DNA of 64,000 nt from Jacaranda mimosifolia (taxonomy: Eukaryota > Streptophyta > Magnoliopsida > Lamiales > Bignoniaceae): positions 8,045,501 through 8,109,500 of the forward strand of contig CM032124.1 of assembly GCA_018894105.1 (NCBI GenBank), written 5' to 3'. Each line of letters begins with the position of its first letter. Positions within the stretch are counted from its first letter, which is position 1. Positions 36,322 through 48,639 of the stretch are shown in pieces. The notes under the pieces were generated by a model that searched no databases, had not been told where the DNA came from, and worked only from the letters and a program-made list of their open reading frames with translations. The translations under genes were made by a program, and so were the position numbers.

Positions 36322-38505
36322 AACTTCGCCCATTAAATAAATTTCCTTCTCCTCCTACCAGATTTGAGCATGTATAAATATCAAACAGAAGTAAAGAAAT
36401 CATTGAAGACAAGAATATCGTTTTCATTTTTAAAAAAAAATAACAATTCAACGCAAAATTAGGAATCATCTTAATAGAAAATTTGAGGACATACTTCCAG
36501 AGTAATTTGGAACAAAAGTTACACAATTTATCAAAAACTTTCAATTGATTAATTAACCATGCTCATGAACTTTAGGGATTCTAATCGCTTATCTTGGCCA
36601 AGATCTTAAATACAACGCCATTAAGTGGCTTTGGAATTCTTAACTACAATGTCATTAAGTGGCTTTAGAAATCTTAACTACAATGCCGTTAAGAGACTTC
36701 AGAAGTCTTAACTACAACGTCGTTAAGAGGCTTCGAAAATCTTAACTACAACGCCGTTAAATGACTTCAGAAATCTTTTGCTGTTGTAACCCATAGTACA
36801 GTTACAGAACTGGTTCCTACCGACAGTTTCTTGATTATTCAGAGCATAGATTCTTTTTATTTAATAGATAATATTATGTTTTATGCAAGATTCAAAAAAT
36901 TTTGTTTTTACATGCTCAAATACTAAAAAGTAAGTTTTATGCATGTGAAAAATTCTTTTGAGCAGTTAACTATTAGTATATTGAAAATTTTACAATTAAA
37001 CCATTAGATAAAAAATAATCACCTATTTTCAATGTAGAATCATTTATGCAAAAGAAAATTTTCAATAGAAAAAGAGCAGAGATTTGCTTGCGCCAAAAAA
37101 CTAACACCCAAAGTTTTCCTCCAATTTGATCTACCACTTAAGCATTCCTTACTAGTTCTACGCCAGAAAAATAGGATGTTAGTACGTCAAAATAAAATTT
37201 CCTTTGGATTTTTAAAGACTAAATAGAAAAATGGTATTTTCTTACCTCTACATATGAGTTTTTTATTTCCTACAGTATGTGTATTTATACTACTAGGCTA
37301 GGTAATCTAGACAAACTAGAATTCATATGTTATTGAGATAAGAAAATCACTCTAATCCTAACTTTTCATATTTGATTAGATATCAATCCTAGATAATGAT
37401 AGCTTAAAATTGCAAAGATAATTCTAAAATCCTAACCTTATCAGGATTAGGTTGTTACTAAGTATGCTAAGATCTTTAATTTATCAGGATTAGATAGTTA
37501 TTGAGATTTCCAAGCTCATGACTAAATATTAGAAATCCTAAATTTTTTAATGATTGAATAATTCTAGATTTTAGCTAACTATTACCATAGTTTAGTAATT
37601 AAATAATAGGAATATCTATGATGAATTTTCGCATGAAAATATAGTAGTACAAAAAAAAGGGTCCTTAGATTTCATATCACCTATATTTATATGGCTTTAG
37701 CTAACTCATATGACTAGATACATTATTGGGGTCAAAAACTATCCAAATAGAGTTTTAAAATGGTGGGAAGACCTCTACAATTATCCATCTATTCATAAAT
37801 CAAAAATTTCATAAAAATAAGTCATCTTTAACTTGATAATCATTGACCTAAACCCATAATTACCTCATAATAATTTGTGGGTTTATTTTATTTATTACTT
37901 ATGTTTAATTATAACTTAAAATAAACTAAATGTATTGGACTTAATACATTTAACAAGATATGGACCAAATATTAATAGTTCTTTCATTGTAAAAATATAA
38001 TCAGGGCCTATATCATATTGCCAATTCCTAAAAGTAACTCAATCTTCTAAATATGATATGTCTATCTCTGATGTTTGTTCATATACAATTCATATAATTA
38101 TGGCCCAAATCAAATAACCTTGAATGAAAAAATTTTTAGCTCCAAAATTGATATCTATAGAGCAACTAACTTAACTATTGATATAAAACTCAACAAATAA
38201 AGTTCCGTCAAATAATTGACCTAATAAATTCTATATCTTCAATCATCACCAAACAATCCTAAAAATCTAAAATTTATATCCTTGGAATTGCAAATAAAAT
38301 CCAGATGAGTACCTAAAATAGGATCCTTAGCAACTCCAAAAGAAAGAATTTAATTTATATCTCATATTTACTTTCAATTAAAATTTCTTAAATGTTGAAT
38401 GAGTCCCAAAATAAATTATGTGTTCAAATTATAGGAGAAGAGCAACCCAAGAATATCAGTGAAGATAAAAATCAATTAATATTACTCCATTATTCCTAGC
38501 ATCCA

Positions 38506-38510
<5 letters not shown>
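36322..38510 (+). repeat. second tandem unit of the LTR-like repeat
   Basis: Direct, diverged copy of 34181-36321, for example 'acttcgcc.attaaataaat.tcc', 'ttctacg.cagaaaaata.gatgtta', 'ggtgggaagacctcta' and 'tcctaaaaat'. It begins exactly where the first unit ends and lacks that unit's first 350 bases. 36600-36775 is a minisatellite that is shorter in unit one. Confidence 0.65.
36600..36775 (+). repeat. minisatellite, about five 37-bp units
   Basis: The unit 'cttaactacaa.g.c.ttaag.g.ctt..gaaat' recurs about five times. The equivalent place in the first tandem unit (34455-34540) has only about two, so the array expanded or contracted after the 2.1-kb duplication. Confidence 0.7.
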
Positions 38511-38543
<33 letters not shown>

Positions 38544-38545
38544 AC
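38503..38545. repeat. (AT)n(TG)n microsatellite
   Basis: A short AT run followed by about 14 TG dinucleotides, ending in 'tacacacaa', at the right end of the second tandem unit. Confidence 0.9.
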
Positions 38546-38929
38546 ACACAAATACTTTTCCTCAAACGGTAGAAGTTCATTACTAACCACACATTTTTTT
38601 TATGCCATAATGTCAAAGTCTAGCCCCAGTGAAATTCAAGTACTTCAAGAGGTAAAATTAATAAAACTTCTAAGATAAACGACAATAATTTATCTAAAGA
38701 CTTGGAGTATTGTAATCATTTTGTATAACATTAAATAAATAAAATGTTTATAAATAATAAAAACCTTCACAGATTGTTCGAGGGCTTTTATTGATGAGCT
38801 CAAGCTTTTCTCGTAAGAAGCTTTGGCTTGAGTTGACCTATCTTGTGAAACTTGCCAGCCTCAACTTGTTTATATCCAGAGAAGTGGTACAACTACCGAC
38901 CACAGTCGACAAGAACACCTTGGAATGTA
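38546..38929. other. no gene recognised
   Basis: Mixed-composition intergenic sequence between a microsatellite and a membrane-family remnant. No frame or repeat boundary stood out. Confidence 0.3.
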
Positions 38930-39483
38930 GATACATGCCTATTTAGAACATGACAACCTGATACACCTGGACTCAAATTCTTGTTCCTTACCATTACAAT
39001 ACACACAATCATATGCATATAGTTTCCAAACCATTTATTCTACAACCTTTGGATACTTCCTAGGTGTATACAACTGACTTTTTGAACTTAGGTTATCTAG
39101 TATAATGCTAATGCTATTGTATCACAACCAGCGACAATATTGGGTAGGGTCATGGCATCACAAGAATTCGTTTCAAGCTAAGCCCAACATTCCACCAAAC
39201 CATCCTCTGGTTCCCTACGTTCTCGCAATTTAGCAATCTAGTTCAATAGACACATGCTCTCCATTTGACTATGGAACTCATGTATTCTCGCTTGATGTTG
39301 AAACAGAGGCCATTGGATTTTCATCATACTGCTCCATGAAAGACCTCCAGCTTTCAATGTTAGCTTAGTTTTCCAGATCCAGGCTTGGAAGCTCATGGTC
39401 AAATTGACAAGTTCCAAGTATATTTTTGAAAGCACAAATAAGATTAGGTCACTCAAGATGGTCCAATGAAGATCTTCTGACAC
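38930..39483 (-). pseudogene. membrane-family remnant (3' end plus 3' flank)
   Basis: 38930-39238 is about 80 percent similar by eye to 57895-58190, the 3' flank of the intact gene ('cctatttagaacatgacaacctgatacac', 'gcatcacaagaattcgtttcaagc', 'ggttccctacgttct'). 39238-39420 matches the last 60-70 codons of that gene; even its out-of-frame translation (LKAGGLSWS, MKIQWPLFQHQ) repeats that of 58192-58380. The rest of the gene is absent. Confidence 0.75.
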
Positions 39484-40225
39484 TCAAGTTAGTAGTTAGT
39501 TCAAGATAAATAATTTGAAAAGGAATATAAATTGATCAAAACATATCAATATACTTGTAAATGGGTGAATGAGGATATATTTACAGAATAGTGCCATTTG
39601 ACGAATGACAAATGATTGAGGTGGCTTAATGCAAGGTGCCTATGCCATTGAAATATGAGTTTCAAGATTAATCAGGGTCGTTAGAATAGACAGAATTGAT
39701 TGATACCTCACACAATCATGAAGTTTTTTTATCAAAATCTACCTATTTATCGAGGACATCATGGGTATTTCATGTACACACCATTTATAAATTTTACTGT
39801 TATATCTATTATCTAAATATGTTGTTGCTAGTAAATTATCATAAAATTGTCCTGCTTTAATTTTTGCATTGATTGTAAGTTCTCTTTTAATAGAACACCA
39901 CTCCATCTGTTAAAATAGGAGGGTAATAAAAGAGAAGTCAGGGATATGTGTTCAATAGATTCTCTTATACACTTTAATTTGAAACTACTCAAATATAAGT
40001 TAAGCACAAATATATCTCTTCATTGTGATTCATTGATCAATATAATAATACAAAACATTGTCTTTATCTCTAAGATATGATTTTGTTTCGCTTTCTCCTT
40101 TTTTTTTTCTTTTTCTTTTGTATAGTAAATAGAATTATGATTTTTAGTTTTAAGATTTAGTTTTTTCCCGTTTTGATTACTCAGATATATCTATGAGATA
40201 CTTATTTTGAGTTATGACTAGAGTG
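39484..40225. other. intergenic, no gene
   Basis: AT-rich sequence without recognisable coding content. A pyrimidine tract lies at 40090-40120. Confidence 0.3.
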
Positions 40226-40697
40226 TTACAAAAGAGTTGGGAGAATGTTCTTTGATAACTAGAAATGAGTTATACTCCTTTTGTTTGGAGTTTAGATATC
40301 AAATTCAAGAATGTATTGTACGTATAAATTCTTATCTTAGTAGAAAAATGAAAGAAGGTCGTTCTACTGAACCACGATTTTGGATTCATTCTATCAGCTA
40401 TTACTTTTGTTGTTAAATTTATTTGTGTAATATGTGTTTTTGATAAATCTTATATCTTAATTACAAAAGAGTTGGGAGAATGTTCTTTGATAATTAGATA
40501 TGAGTTATACTCTTTTTGTTTGGAGTTTAGATATCAAATTCAAGAATGTATTGTACGTATAAATTCTTATCTTAGTAGAAAAATGAAAGAAGGTCGTTCT
40601 ACTGAACCACGGTTTTGGATTCATTCTATCAGCTATTACTTTTGTTGTTAAATTTATTTGTGTAATGTGTGTTTTTGATAAATCTTATATCTTAATT
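40226..40697 (+). repeat. 235-bp direct tandem duplication, near-identical
   Basis: Units 40226-40460 and 40461-about 40697 differ at about five bases (for example 'aactagaaatg' versus 'aattagatatg', 'cacgatt' versus 'cacggtt'). This is a recent local duplication. A much older relative lies at about 44190-44530. No coding content. Confidence 0.9.
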
Positions 40698-40899
40698 AGC
40701 TCCCACTATATATATACTCACCATTCCACCAAGTTAACTTTAATACACTCCAAAATAATTATAAATTTAGGCTATGAATTATTTATTTATATTTTGGGAG
40801 TAGAAAAATGAATTGGCCATTTGGAACCAAACATAGCCTTAGCTTTTCCCCCGGTTTGAATCTCATATAGTGAATTTTAGGGTGGAAAACCGTGCAAAC

Positions 40900-41630
40900 C
40901 GAAAAGAGAAAAAGCCTGTGACGAGAGCTCTCTGCATACTTTTCCTTCCTTGAAATTACATATTTTCATGTTCCAAAAGACTTCTTTGACTTCACTTGCA
41001 ATGTTTATTGACTTTAACATTCTCATGATCATGCGTGGCTGGAGTTTCTTGTAAGTCTCCTTTCCGATTTTCTTCCTCAACAGTTTTTCCTCTAGACATC
41101 AATGAAGGAGAGAAAGTCGATCTTGCATTATCTGAATGGCTTCAGACTTTTATTTGTGCAGGAAATTTTAAGTCACGGCCAGTAAAGAATCTCCGAAGCA
41201 GGCTAATGATAAAAGAGGCGCAAAAGACTTTCAGACATGTTGAAAGATACCTCTTGTTGTTCCTCTTATCTCATGGGTAGGAAACTTCGTATCTAAACTG
41301 CAACTGAAAGACTGTGCTAATAAAAAGTCATGTCTATTAATATGGCCTACTTTGCTTGTATCCTCATCCGTTGTCTGCCCGTGTTAAGTGATCCATGAAA
41401 TGAACTGATCATGGCTAGCATATGCTTGAATTTTTCTTCTTTCCTTTGTATTATTGATTTTCCTTTCCTTCTTCCAGTCGAGATATGTTACAAGTATAAG
41501 TTTCACCCCTTGCATATGTTATAATAAAACAATCATCGCACTGTAGGCTTTCCAGCTCCACAACCTCTTTATTGCCCAAACACTTAGGCAACATATAAAC
41601 AAAATACAGTAATTCTACAGAGATTAACGC
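40900..41630 (+). promoter_or_regulatory. 5' flank of membrane-family copy B
   Basis: 40980-41285 is the clearest version of the upstream block shared with 20870-21180, 44870-45115 and 62665-63290. 41485-41630 is the proximal part ('atgttacaagtataagtt', 'ataataaaacaatcatcg', 'ctttccagctccacaa'), shared with 21610-21730. An 81-codon open frame at 41035-41280 does not hold up in the other copies and is probably non-coding. Confidence 0.5.
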
Positions 41631-43810
41631 ATGGACATTGATGAATATATACAAGAGCAACTTGATGCACCAATGCCATGGATAAGCCTTTATACTGCAG
41701 CAGCTTCTGCAGTCTAGCTGTGGTTCCCATCCAAAATGCCCTCTCTCAATGCCATTTCCTTGACATTATTAGCTGTGGCGATGAAGCTACCAATGGACCT
41801 TGACAAAGAATTTCTAGGTTCCACAGATTGGTTTGCAAAGCTTAGCAGCCTAATCTTTATGTCAATGGCTATGGGTAATTATATGCCGTCTTTGGGATCC
41901 ATGAATGATAAAGAGATTCTATCAAATGTCATTGCTCTAGGAATTCTAGTAACCACAATTGTGGCTAATGTCTGGATTCAACTTATTCAGCTGAAGCATA
42001 TTTTACATCTTCGAGGTATTACTGTATTTTCGCTTGCTACAGTTTTGATGCTACTGTTGCTTGCTACATTAATTTCCCTAGCAATCATGGTTCCAGCAGC
42101 CAAAAGGAGTCTGGAATCAAAGTATCAGGAGAAGCACAAAATAGCCTTGAGAGAAGAAGAGGTAGTAAAGAGAAGAGAGGCATTCAGAATTGATGAACAG
42201 AAAGGACTAATGAAGAAATATTGGGTGATGGCAGAAACTAGCAATCCCCAGTTTGTGATGGCTTATTCTGTCATTTGCACTACTTCAAGTATGATCTGCT
42301 TCCTCGCTGCCAGCATATTACCAGGAGCTTACATTCATTGGTTCTTTATGAATAATCGTGTTTCATTTGTACGTCCTCAATCTGTGTATGGAGGGTACAC
42401 TTCATGGATTATGGTAATTCAGACAATTGGTGTTGTAGTTGGCACAATTGTTCTAACGTTCAGATGGTTCACTGCGGTTGGCATCAAGTGCTCCACCAGC
42501 AGCTGTAAAAGCTTCAAAGAGGAATTCAAGATTGAGACTCACTGGATCCAAACTCTAGCGGACTGGAGGGACAGCTTCTCAACTTTACAAATAAGACACT
42601 ACAAGTTCAGAAGATATCTCCATAATGCAAAGTGGTTCACTCTAACTTTCTGTATTAGAGTTCAGATTTTATAGTTCTACTCAGTAAGCTACTGGTCTTC
42701 ATTTCTGCCTTACTCATGAATCCATTATTTTTATGCTGCAATCGCTTCAAGAAAATCAATATTTCTGAATCACATGATGAATCGGAGCAGAATCTCAGCC
42801 ATTACATTCTTCTACTTGATGGAGAGGCAGAGCTACCTGAAAGGATGCTGAAGGACATCTGCCACCAGGCAGATAAAGTGATCCAAACGGGTCAAAAACA
42901 GCAACCACAAAATCTATTATTTCTTCTAAATAAATTCAGCAACTTCAATGGGGTAAGAGAATTTGATAGCGCCCGAATTCCTAGTCTGCATTCTCAAGAA
43001 CCCCCCAATTGCTGGACTCTACCTGTCGTCACTCTTACAACCATAGCATTTGCAATTCCAAAAGTCACAAATCAAAAGGCTAAGCAGTTAGTGAGCAGTG
43101 TCAGTGAAGGCCTTTCCCTTGCAAAGCTTGTAGATAAAACACTGGATACAAATGGACAACTTTTGAGCATCAGAAAGGCTGCAGATTTTGCTTGGGGCGG
43201 AGTTGTTCTGTAAGGGAAATGTCAAGATATTGATCTCAGAAGAACGTCACTTGAATGCGAAGACTCCAAGGATGTATTACGAGAGCTCTCCATCAAAGCT
43301 GAGAGAGCTATTATGGAGTTCAAGAGAGAAGTGAACGATTCCCTTATAGAAAATTTTCTTAACTGGCCAGCTGAAGTTATACCTGCTAATTCAATGTACC
43401 GAATCAGCGGAACTATTTTGCTGTCCTACGAAGGGGAAAATGAGCAAACGGATGAGGAATTGTTCGAGCAATTATCTGTCATGGTTGCTGATATTTTGGC
43501 AGCTTGTCTTACCAATTTACCGCGTGTTGTAACTACCATGTGTCTCCCCAATGCCATTGAGAAACGGGAGAAGAATGTCCACAAAGCATTTCTCCTTCTT
43601 GGTAAAACAGAAAAAGTTCTTGAACTTCTCCAGCAACACGAATGGCCATTTCTGGATCATGATAAAGCAGCATATATTGAAGAGTGGCGTGCATTATTTC
43701 ATCTTCAAGACAATGAAAGTCCAGTGGTCTCCACTTCCACTTCAAGCAATGGAGCTGTGGAAACTCCAGTGTCCAATAGAGAGCAAATAACTGTTAGTAT
43801 AGACAATTAA
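41631..43810 (+). pseudogene. membrane-family copy B, pseudogene
   Basis: ATG at 41631 (MDIDEYIQEQLDAPMPWI) is preserved, but a deletion of about 55 bases relative to copy A joins the first membrane segment to a TAG at 41715-41717. The frame resumes at 41736 and stays open for 312 codons (to 42674), with four or five hydrophobic segments, the charged stretch KRSLESKYQEKHKIALREEEVVKRREAF and MAETSNPQFVM. It stops again at 42672-42674, opens at 42716-43213 (LPERMLKDICHQADKVIQTG, SQEPPNCW), stops at a TAA where copies A and C have TAT, then opens to the true end at 43808-43810. Unlike A, the central block is well preserved, so decay is more recent. Function of the family is unknown. Confidence 0.85.
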
Positions 43811-44189
43811 ATAAAAGAGTTTCCTCTGCAAAGGCTATTTTAAGTATTTGGTTTCATTTTTTATTATTGTACAGATGTCTATCATTTAGATGGATTGTCG
43901 ACAGTGGATTATCCTATTTCACTTTAATTTTGCATTAAAAAGATATCTCTTTCAATAGAGTAGAAAGGGACTCAAGTCTCGAATATACCCACAGTAAAGA
44001 GAAATTAAATATTATAGCTATCTTCATACATATTTAATGAATGCATCCCTACTTAAAAATAAATAAAGCTCAAATCTCTTTCCGCTCCTCGCAGATCTTC
44101 CCCAAAGTAATGCCAAATATTGTCCCTCTTGAGGGATTTAATTTTCTTCTTTTCTATTTGTTGGATGAAAATTCATAGTTTGAGCCTTT
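43811..44189. other. 3' flank of copy B, no gene
   Basis: Probable 3' untranslated region and spacer. No feature recognised. Confidence 0.35.
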
Positions 44190-44530
44190 GAGGAAGAGTA
44201 ATAATGAATAACTTTGATAAATAGAAATATTTTTTGATTATTCAAATATACCTATAAGACATTTATTTTGAGTTCCAAATGGTGTATACAAGTTAAGAAG
44301 TCAGAAGGGTGTCCTAAGTTATCTTTGAGAGCGGTTATATAATGAATATTCTCATCTTGAGTTTGGGTGATGAAGTTAGTATATTATATCAATAGATTTT
44401 TATCTCAGTTGAAGAATAAAAGGTCTTAGGCCACTTTTATTGAATCACATATTTGTTTTTATTCTATCAAGTATTATGTTTATTGTTAAAATTTGTTTGT
44501 GCAATTTGCAGTTTTTTTAAAAATCTTCGC
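44190..44530 (+). repeat. old relative of the 40226 repeat unit
   Basis: Text such as 'cctataagacatttattttgagtt', 'ttatctcagt.gaagaa', 'ttttattctatcaagtattatgtttattgttaaaattt.tttgtgcaat' matches 40180-40440 in order at low similarity. This suggests an ancient dispersed repeat or a duplicated spacer. Confidence 0.5.
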
Positions 44531-44869
44531 CTTAATTGTCTTGTACGTAGTAAATAATAAATTCTTTTAGTAGAAACCAACGTAAATGATAAATTTAGCT
44601 CTTCCCTTGATGTGATTGTATAATTATAATGCAATTAAGGGAGAAAAGATGTGGAAAGCCAAACGGAAAAAGCTGTGAGAAAAGCTTTCTGCAATTTGAT
44701 CTTTCAACTCTGAGAGTCTACCTATAGAATATGAATGTTGTACAAATTATAGGTATCAAATTAGGCTGGCAAGAATTATGTAGTTCTATGTTTACTAATT
44801 GGGTCATAATTTCCTTCGTGGAAATTTAGATTTTTGTCATGTTCGTAAAGACTTCTATGACGTCACTTG

Positions 44870-45120
44870 CAAATGGTTATTGACTTTGAATTTCCAAAAC
44901 ATTCAATCCTCTTATTTGCAAAACACTTCTATGAGAGTCTATGGTTGGAGTTTCTCATAAGTTCCCTTTCCAACTTTCTTTCCCTATAGTTTTTCCACAA
45001 GAAATCTATAGTTTTTCCACAAGAAATCTATATCAAACACGTCTGACAGTCCAAAACATGCGGTACATCTTGCGTTTCCTCAATAAATAATTTAGACTTT
45101 AATGGACACATTACAAAAAA
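44870..45120 (+). pseudogene. orphan 5' flank of another membrane-family copy
   Basis: Carries the shared upstream landmarks 'acttctatgacgtcacttgcaa', 'ggttattgactttgaa', 'ggttggagtttctcataag', 'ctttccaactttctt', 'gtttcctcaa' and 'ttacaaaaa', best matching 62660-62850. A 17-base piece is duplicated at 44991-45027. No coding body follows: the match ends at a small inverted-repeat element. Confidence 0.6.
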
Positions 45121-45123
45121 CTA

Positions 45124-45464
45124 AGGTATCCATTATGATCAATTCATAATTAATACTAAAAATACCTAGTTCTGATTTAGTTAAAAATTGACTTAGTTAA
45201 ATTTGAAGTAAATGCTCTTATAGCTAATCTTTGCTACAACTAATTTGTAACTGATCATTATATATATATATATACATATATATTTATTATTTTTTCTATT
45301 TGTAATGCATAGCTAATCTATTGTATTTTCAATAAATAAGGCTATAAATTGATAATTAATAATTACTTAAAAAGATTACATTTGCTATGAAAATGTGTAG
45401 CTATAACTTGTAACAATAACTAAAAAATTAATTTTACAACAATTTTTTTTCCATAGTGGATACC
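45124..45464. mobile_element. MITE-like element with AGGTATCCA ends
   Basis: About 341 bp between AGGTATCCATTATG (45124) and its inverted version CATAGTGGATACCT (ending 45464), AT-rich inside, no coding capacity. It interrupts the orphan 5' flank. Target duplication not clear. Confidence 0.5.
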
Positions 45465-46056
45465 TAATCGTTTGGTAGTGCTAACATGGATATTTTAGTT
45501 AAAATAAAGAATTGAGATAGAATGTTCATCAAAGTTCATAATTTTTGTTGATCCAAATTATATTCATTTGGACTGGTTATTATGCCAAGATTTAGGTTAG
45601 CCAATGATGGAGTCTGATTATATTAGTATAATCAATAGTTTTTTGATTGATGCTGGTAATAATATGATGCAGCAAGTAAAATCTGGTAGGAAAGGATAAA
45701 AAAAAAAAAAAAAATTCTTCCTCATGAGAAAAAATTAAAGAACTTTGATTGCTCAAGTTGTGTTTCCTAAGCCACATATGCTCACTTATTTATAGATCTC
45801 TCAAAAATCCTAATGCTCTGATTGATAGTAAAATGATACATTCATACTTATCTTTAAAACATACAACTTCCTAAAAGATGATGTAAATTAACACCTAACT
45901 CCCTAAAATACAATGTAAAATTTAAAATGTAAAGTTTATTTAGAAAGAAAAAAAATGTCTAAATGATAAAAACTACTATCTAAATGATAGGAATCAAATA
46001 TCTTCTATGTGAACAGAAATCTTCGAGAAGATCACTCCAAGTACTTCATTCAAGAT
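45465..46056. other. no gene recognised
   Basis: Spacer with an A-run at 45697-45713. On the minus strand it would follow the gypsy pol end at 46057-46190, so it may hold that element's degraded 3' LTR. No boundary can be supported. Confidence 0.3.
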
Positions 46057-46383
46057 TTTCTCTAGCTTCTGTATCAATTCTCCTCCTCTTAAGAATATAA
46101 CTTGTCCTCAAGTTATCAATGTCTTCCACATACAAAGGCTGATTAGATAGATGATAAGGATAAAGGTAAGCCACATTAAAAGTTTCAAATACAAATATAT
46201 ATACATTCACAATACAAATATATAATACCAGAAGAAGTCAAAAAAAATTTCAAAAGAAGGTGGTCATTGTCTCTCTACTACAAGGTTAATTAGATTAGAA
46301 AGCAAAAACGTTTTAAGGATGTGGGAAATTTATTGGGTTTGTAGAGTGAAATTGATTTTCAAATTTAATAAATATATATGGAC

Positions 46384-46415
<32 letters not shown>

Positions 46416-47666
46416 AGGGTTAATTGATGTATGCATCGATATATTTGTAATAATTGATATATGATTGTGGTGAAGTGGTGCATAATTAATTTAATTTTAA
46501 ACTTAAAAATTTATAATTAAGAAAACTATTATCACATAATAATTGGATGAAATGAAGAAAAATTATGAAACAAAAATAATATTATCTAATCATAAAACTT
46601 TATTTAATGATAATTAAGCAAAAAATGGATAAACATATTATTATGCATTGCTAATTAAATATTTCTTAGATTTCTATAATCAATAATAGTAATAGTAATT
46701 AATTAAGTAAAATTTGAAATAATTTTGATAATATTTTAATTAGGATGCAATCATTAATATATTTACTAATTTAAATAAGATTTTAATTTATAATATATTT
46801 ACTAGTAAATATACGAGTTAACGAAAATATTATTTATATTCTAATAAATGTGTAACTATTAATTAATATATTTACTTTTTAAATAAATAATTAAATGCAA
46901 ATAAGTAATACTTCATATAAGTAATATTAAATTAAAAAATTATTTTAAATATGTAATAATTAGTATAAAAACTAGTAAAGAAATAATTAAATATATAAAA
47001 AATAAATAGTATAATTAAATGTTGTGTTAACTTATTAAATAAGATAACCTAACTATGAAATGTACTAAAATATATACTTAACGTATTTACTTTGTAATTA
47101 GTAAATAATATATTAAATTATAAATTATTTATTCATAAATAATATATTTTAATCAAAATAAAAAATAAAATAAAAATGTTTTCAAATTACAGTTAATTTT
47201 TTAAACATTTTTGGATGATTATATTAATTTATTTGATTAATATTTTATTGAATATTTTAGATTATTTAAATAATTATCATACAATATTTAATTTTTTTGT
47301 TAAATTTATAACTGAATGCAAAAAGAAAATAATTTTTTTTAATTAGTAAACTTTTAATACTTTCATAAATGTAATATATATATATATATATATATGAATG
47401 AGTGAAGTGACATGAGAGAGTAAGAAATGAATGTGTGATAAGAAAAGCAGAGTGAGAGAATGAGGGGAAGGTATGCTTTTTTTGCTTTTGGGGGTATTGT
47501 GGAAATTAAAAAAAAAAAAAAGGTGTTTTGGAAGTTAAAATTGACGAGTGTATAGTTTGCTTGTTATTGTTTTGTGGAGCTGGAAATTTTTTTCACAAAA
47601 TCAAAAACATAGGCCAAACTTTATGCCCCAATCAATAGCAAGACATTGAGATTGTACTAGACATGG
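46057..47666. repeat. segmental repeat, copy 1 (left part)
   Basis: Direct repeat of 55575-57556. It begins with about 130 bases of gypsy pol 3' end on the minus strand ('agaggaggagaattga' in that strand) and continues through AT-rich DNA with an (AT)n(TG)n microsatellite (46387-46417). It is cut at 47666 by the terminal-inverted-repeat element and resumes at 55085-55195. Relative to copy 2 it lacks about 400 bases near 46190. Confidence 0.8.
47653..47666 (+). repeat. probable target duplication, left
   Basis: TGTACTAGACATGG, matching 55085-55098 at 12 of 14 positions and the unoccupied site near 57543. The true duplication may be shorter (9-11 bp is usual for Mutator-like elements). Confidence 0.6.
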
Positions 47667-48639
47667 GGCTTTCTACATTCAGGTACCATCGTACCTACTT
47701 GACGGTAGTTAGCCAATAAAAAATTAATAGCAAAATTTTGGTATGAGACGGTGAAAATAAATGAGGAAAATTGATAAATATGCCCTAATACTCTTGCCAG
47801 CAAAAGTCGCTACCTTGAGTAGCGACTAAATGTTTTGATTTGATATAAAATTTATCTACTTCGCAATTATTGCTTATTAAATTTTAATCTTCGCATTAAT
47901 TTTATATTATGATATAAAATATATTATAGGGTGACATTTATTAAATAATGTACAAAGTTTAATAAATTAATATTGATATGTTTAATTAATTGATGAGATA
48001 ATTAATTAAATTTATGATAAATTAATTGATTATTTCTAAATAATTTATTTATTAAATATTGTATAAATTAAATAATGAGTTATAGTAGTTAATATGCTTA
48101 TTATATTAATTTCTTTAAATATCTTGCTAGTTATATATTAACAGAGTTTCATAGTTTATGTATAATTAAATATTGATTTTATTTATTTAATAAATAATTT
48201 AAGATGATGAAATTTCATATAGTATAATGTTATTTATTTTTTCAAGTTGATGAATCATTATTAGGTCTTATATGTATATTATTAAAAAGTTGTTTTATTT
48301 TCTCCAAAATTCATTCCCAAATTTTTTTAAGAAATTGGCCAAAACATTGAAGAGCAGGCCAGCGAATTTAATAAGGATTAATTCTAATTTCATATGATTA
48401 AAAATTGAAAAAGGTGGTTTTTCTTGATACTTCAAAACATAACATCAAAGTATCGGCCAATTGGAATGGAGATTTCTTGAAACACGGTAAAGTAGTTGCT
48501 CACTGGAAATGGAAATTACTTAATTATTTTTTTAGCCCAACGATGTCCCAAGTAATTGCCAAATGGAATGGTGATTCTTTATACATAGTACTTGCCAAAT
48601 GAAATGGAGATTACTTTATGTAAATAGAGGTAATAATTT

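Noticed and set aside
41035..41280. 81-codon frame upstream of copy B
   Set aside because: The equivalent stretches at 20900 and 62680 do not keep the frame, so it is more likely a non-coding flank.
41736..42674. 312-codon open frame of copy B as a functional truncated gene
   Set aside because: It starts only after a deletion that removes the first membrane segment and ends before the conserved C-half; treated as part of a pseudogene.
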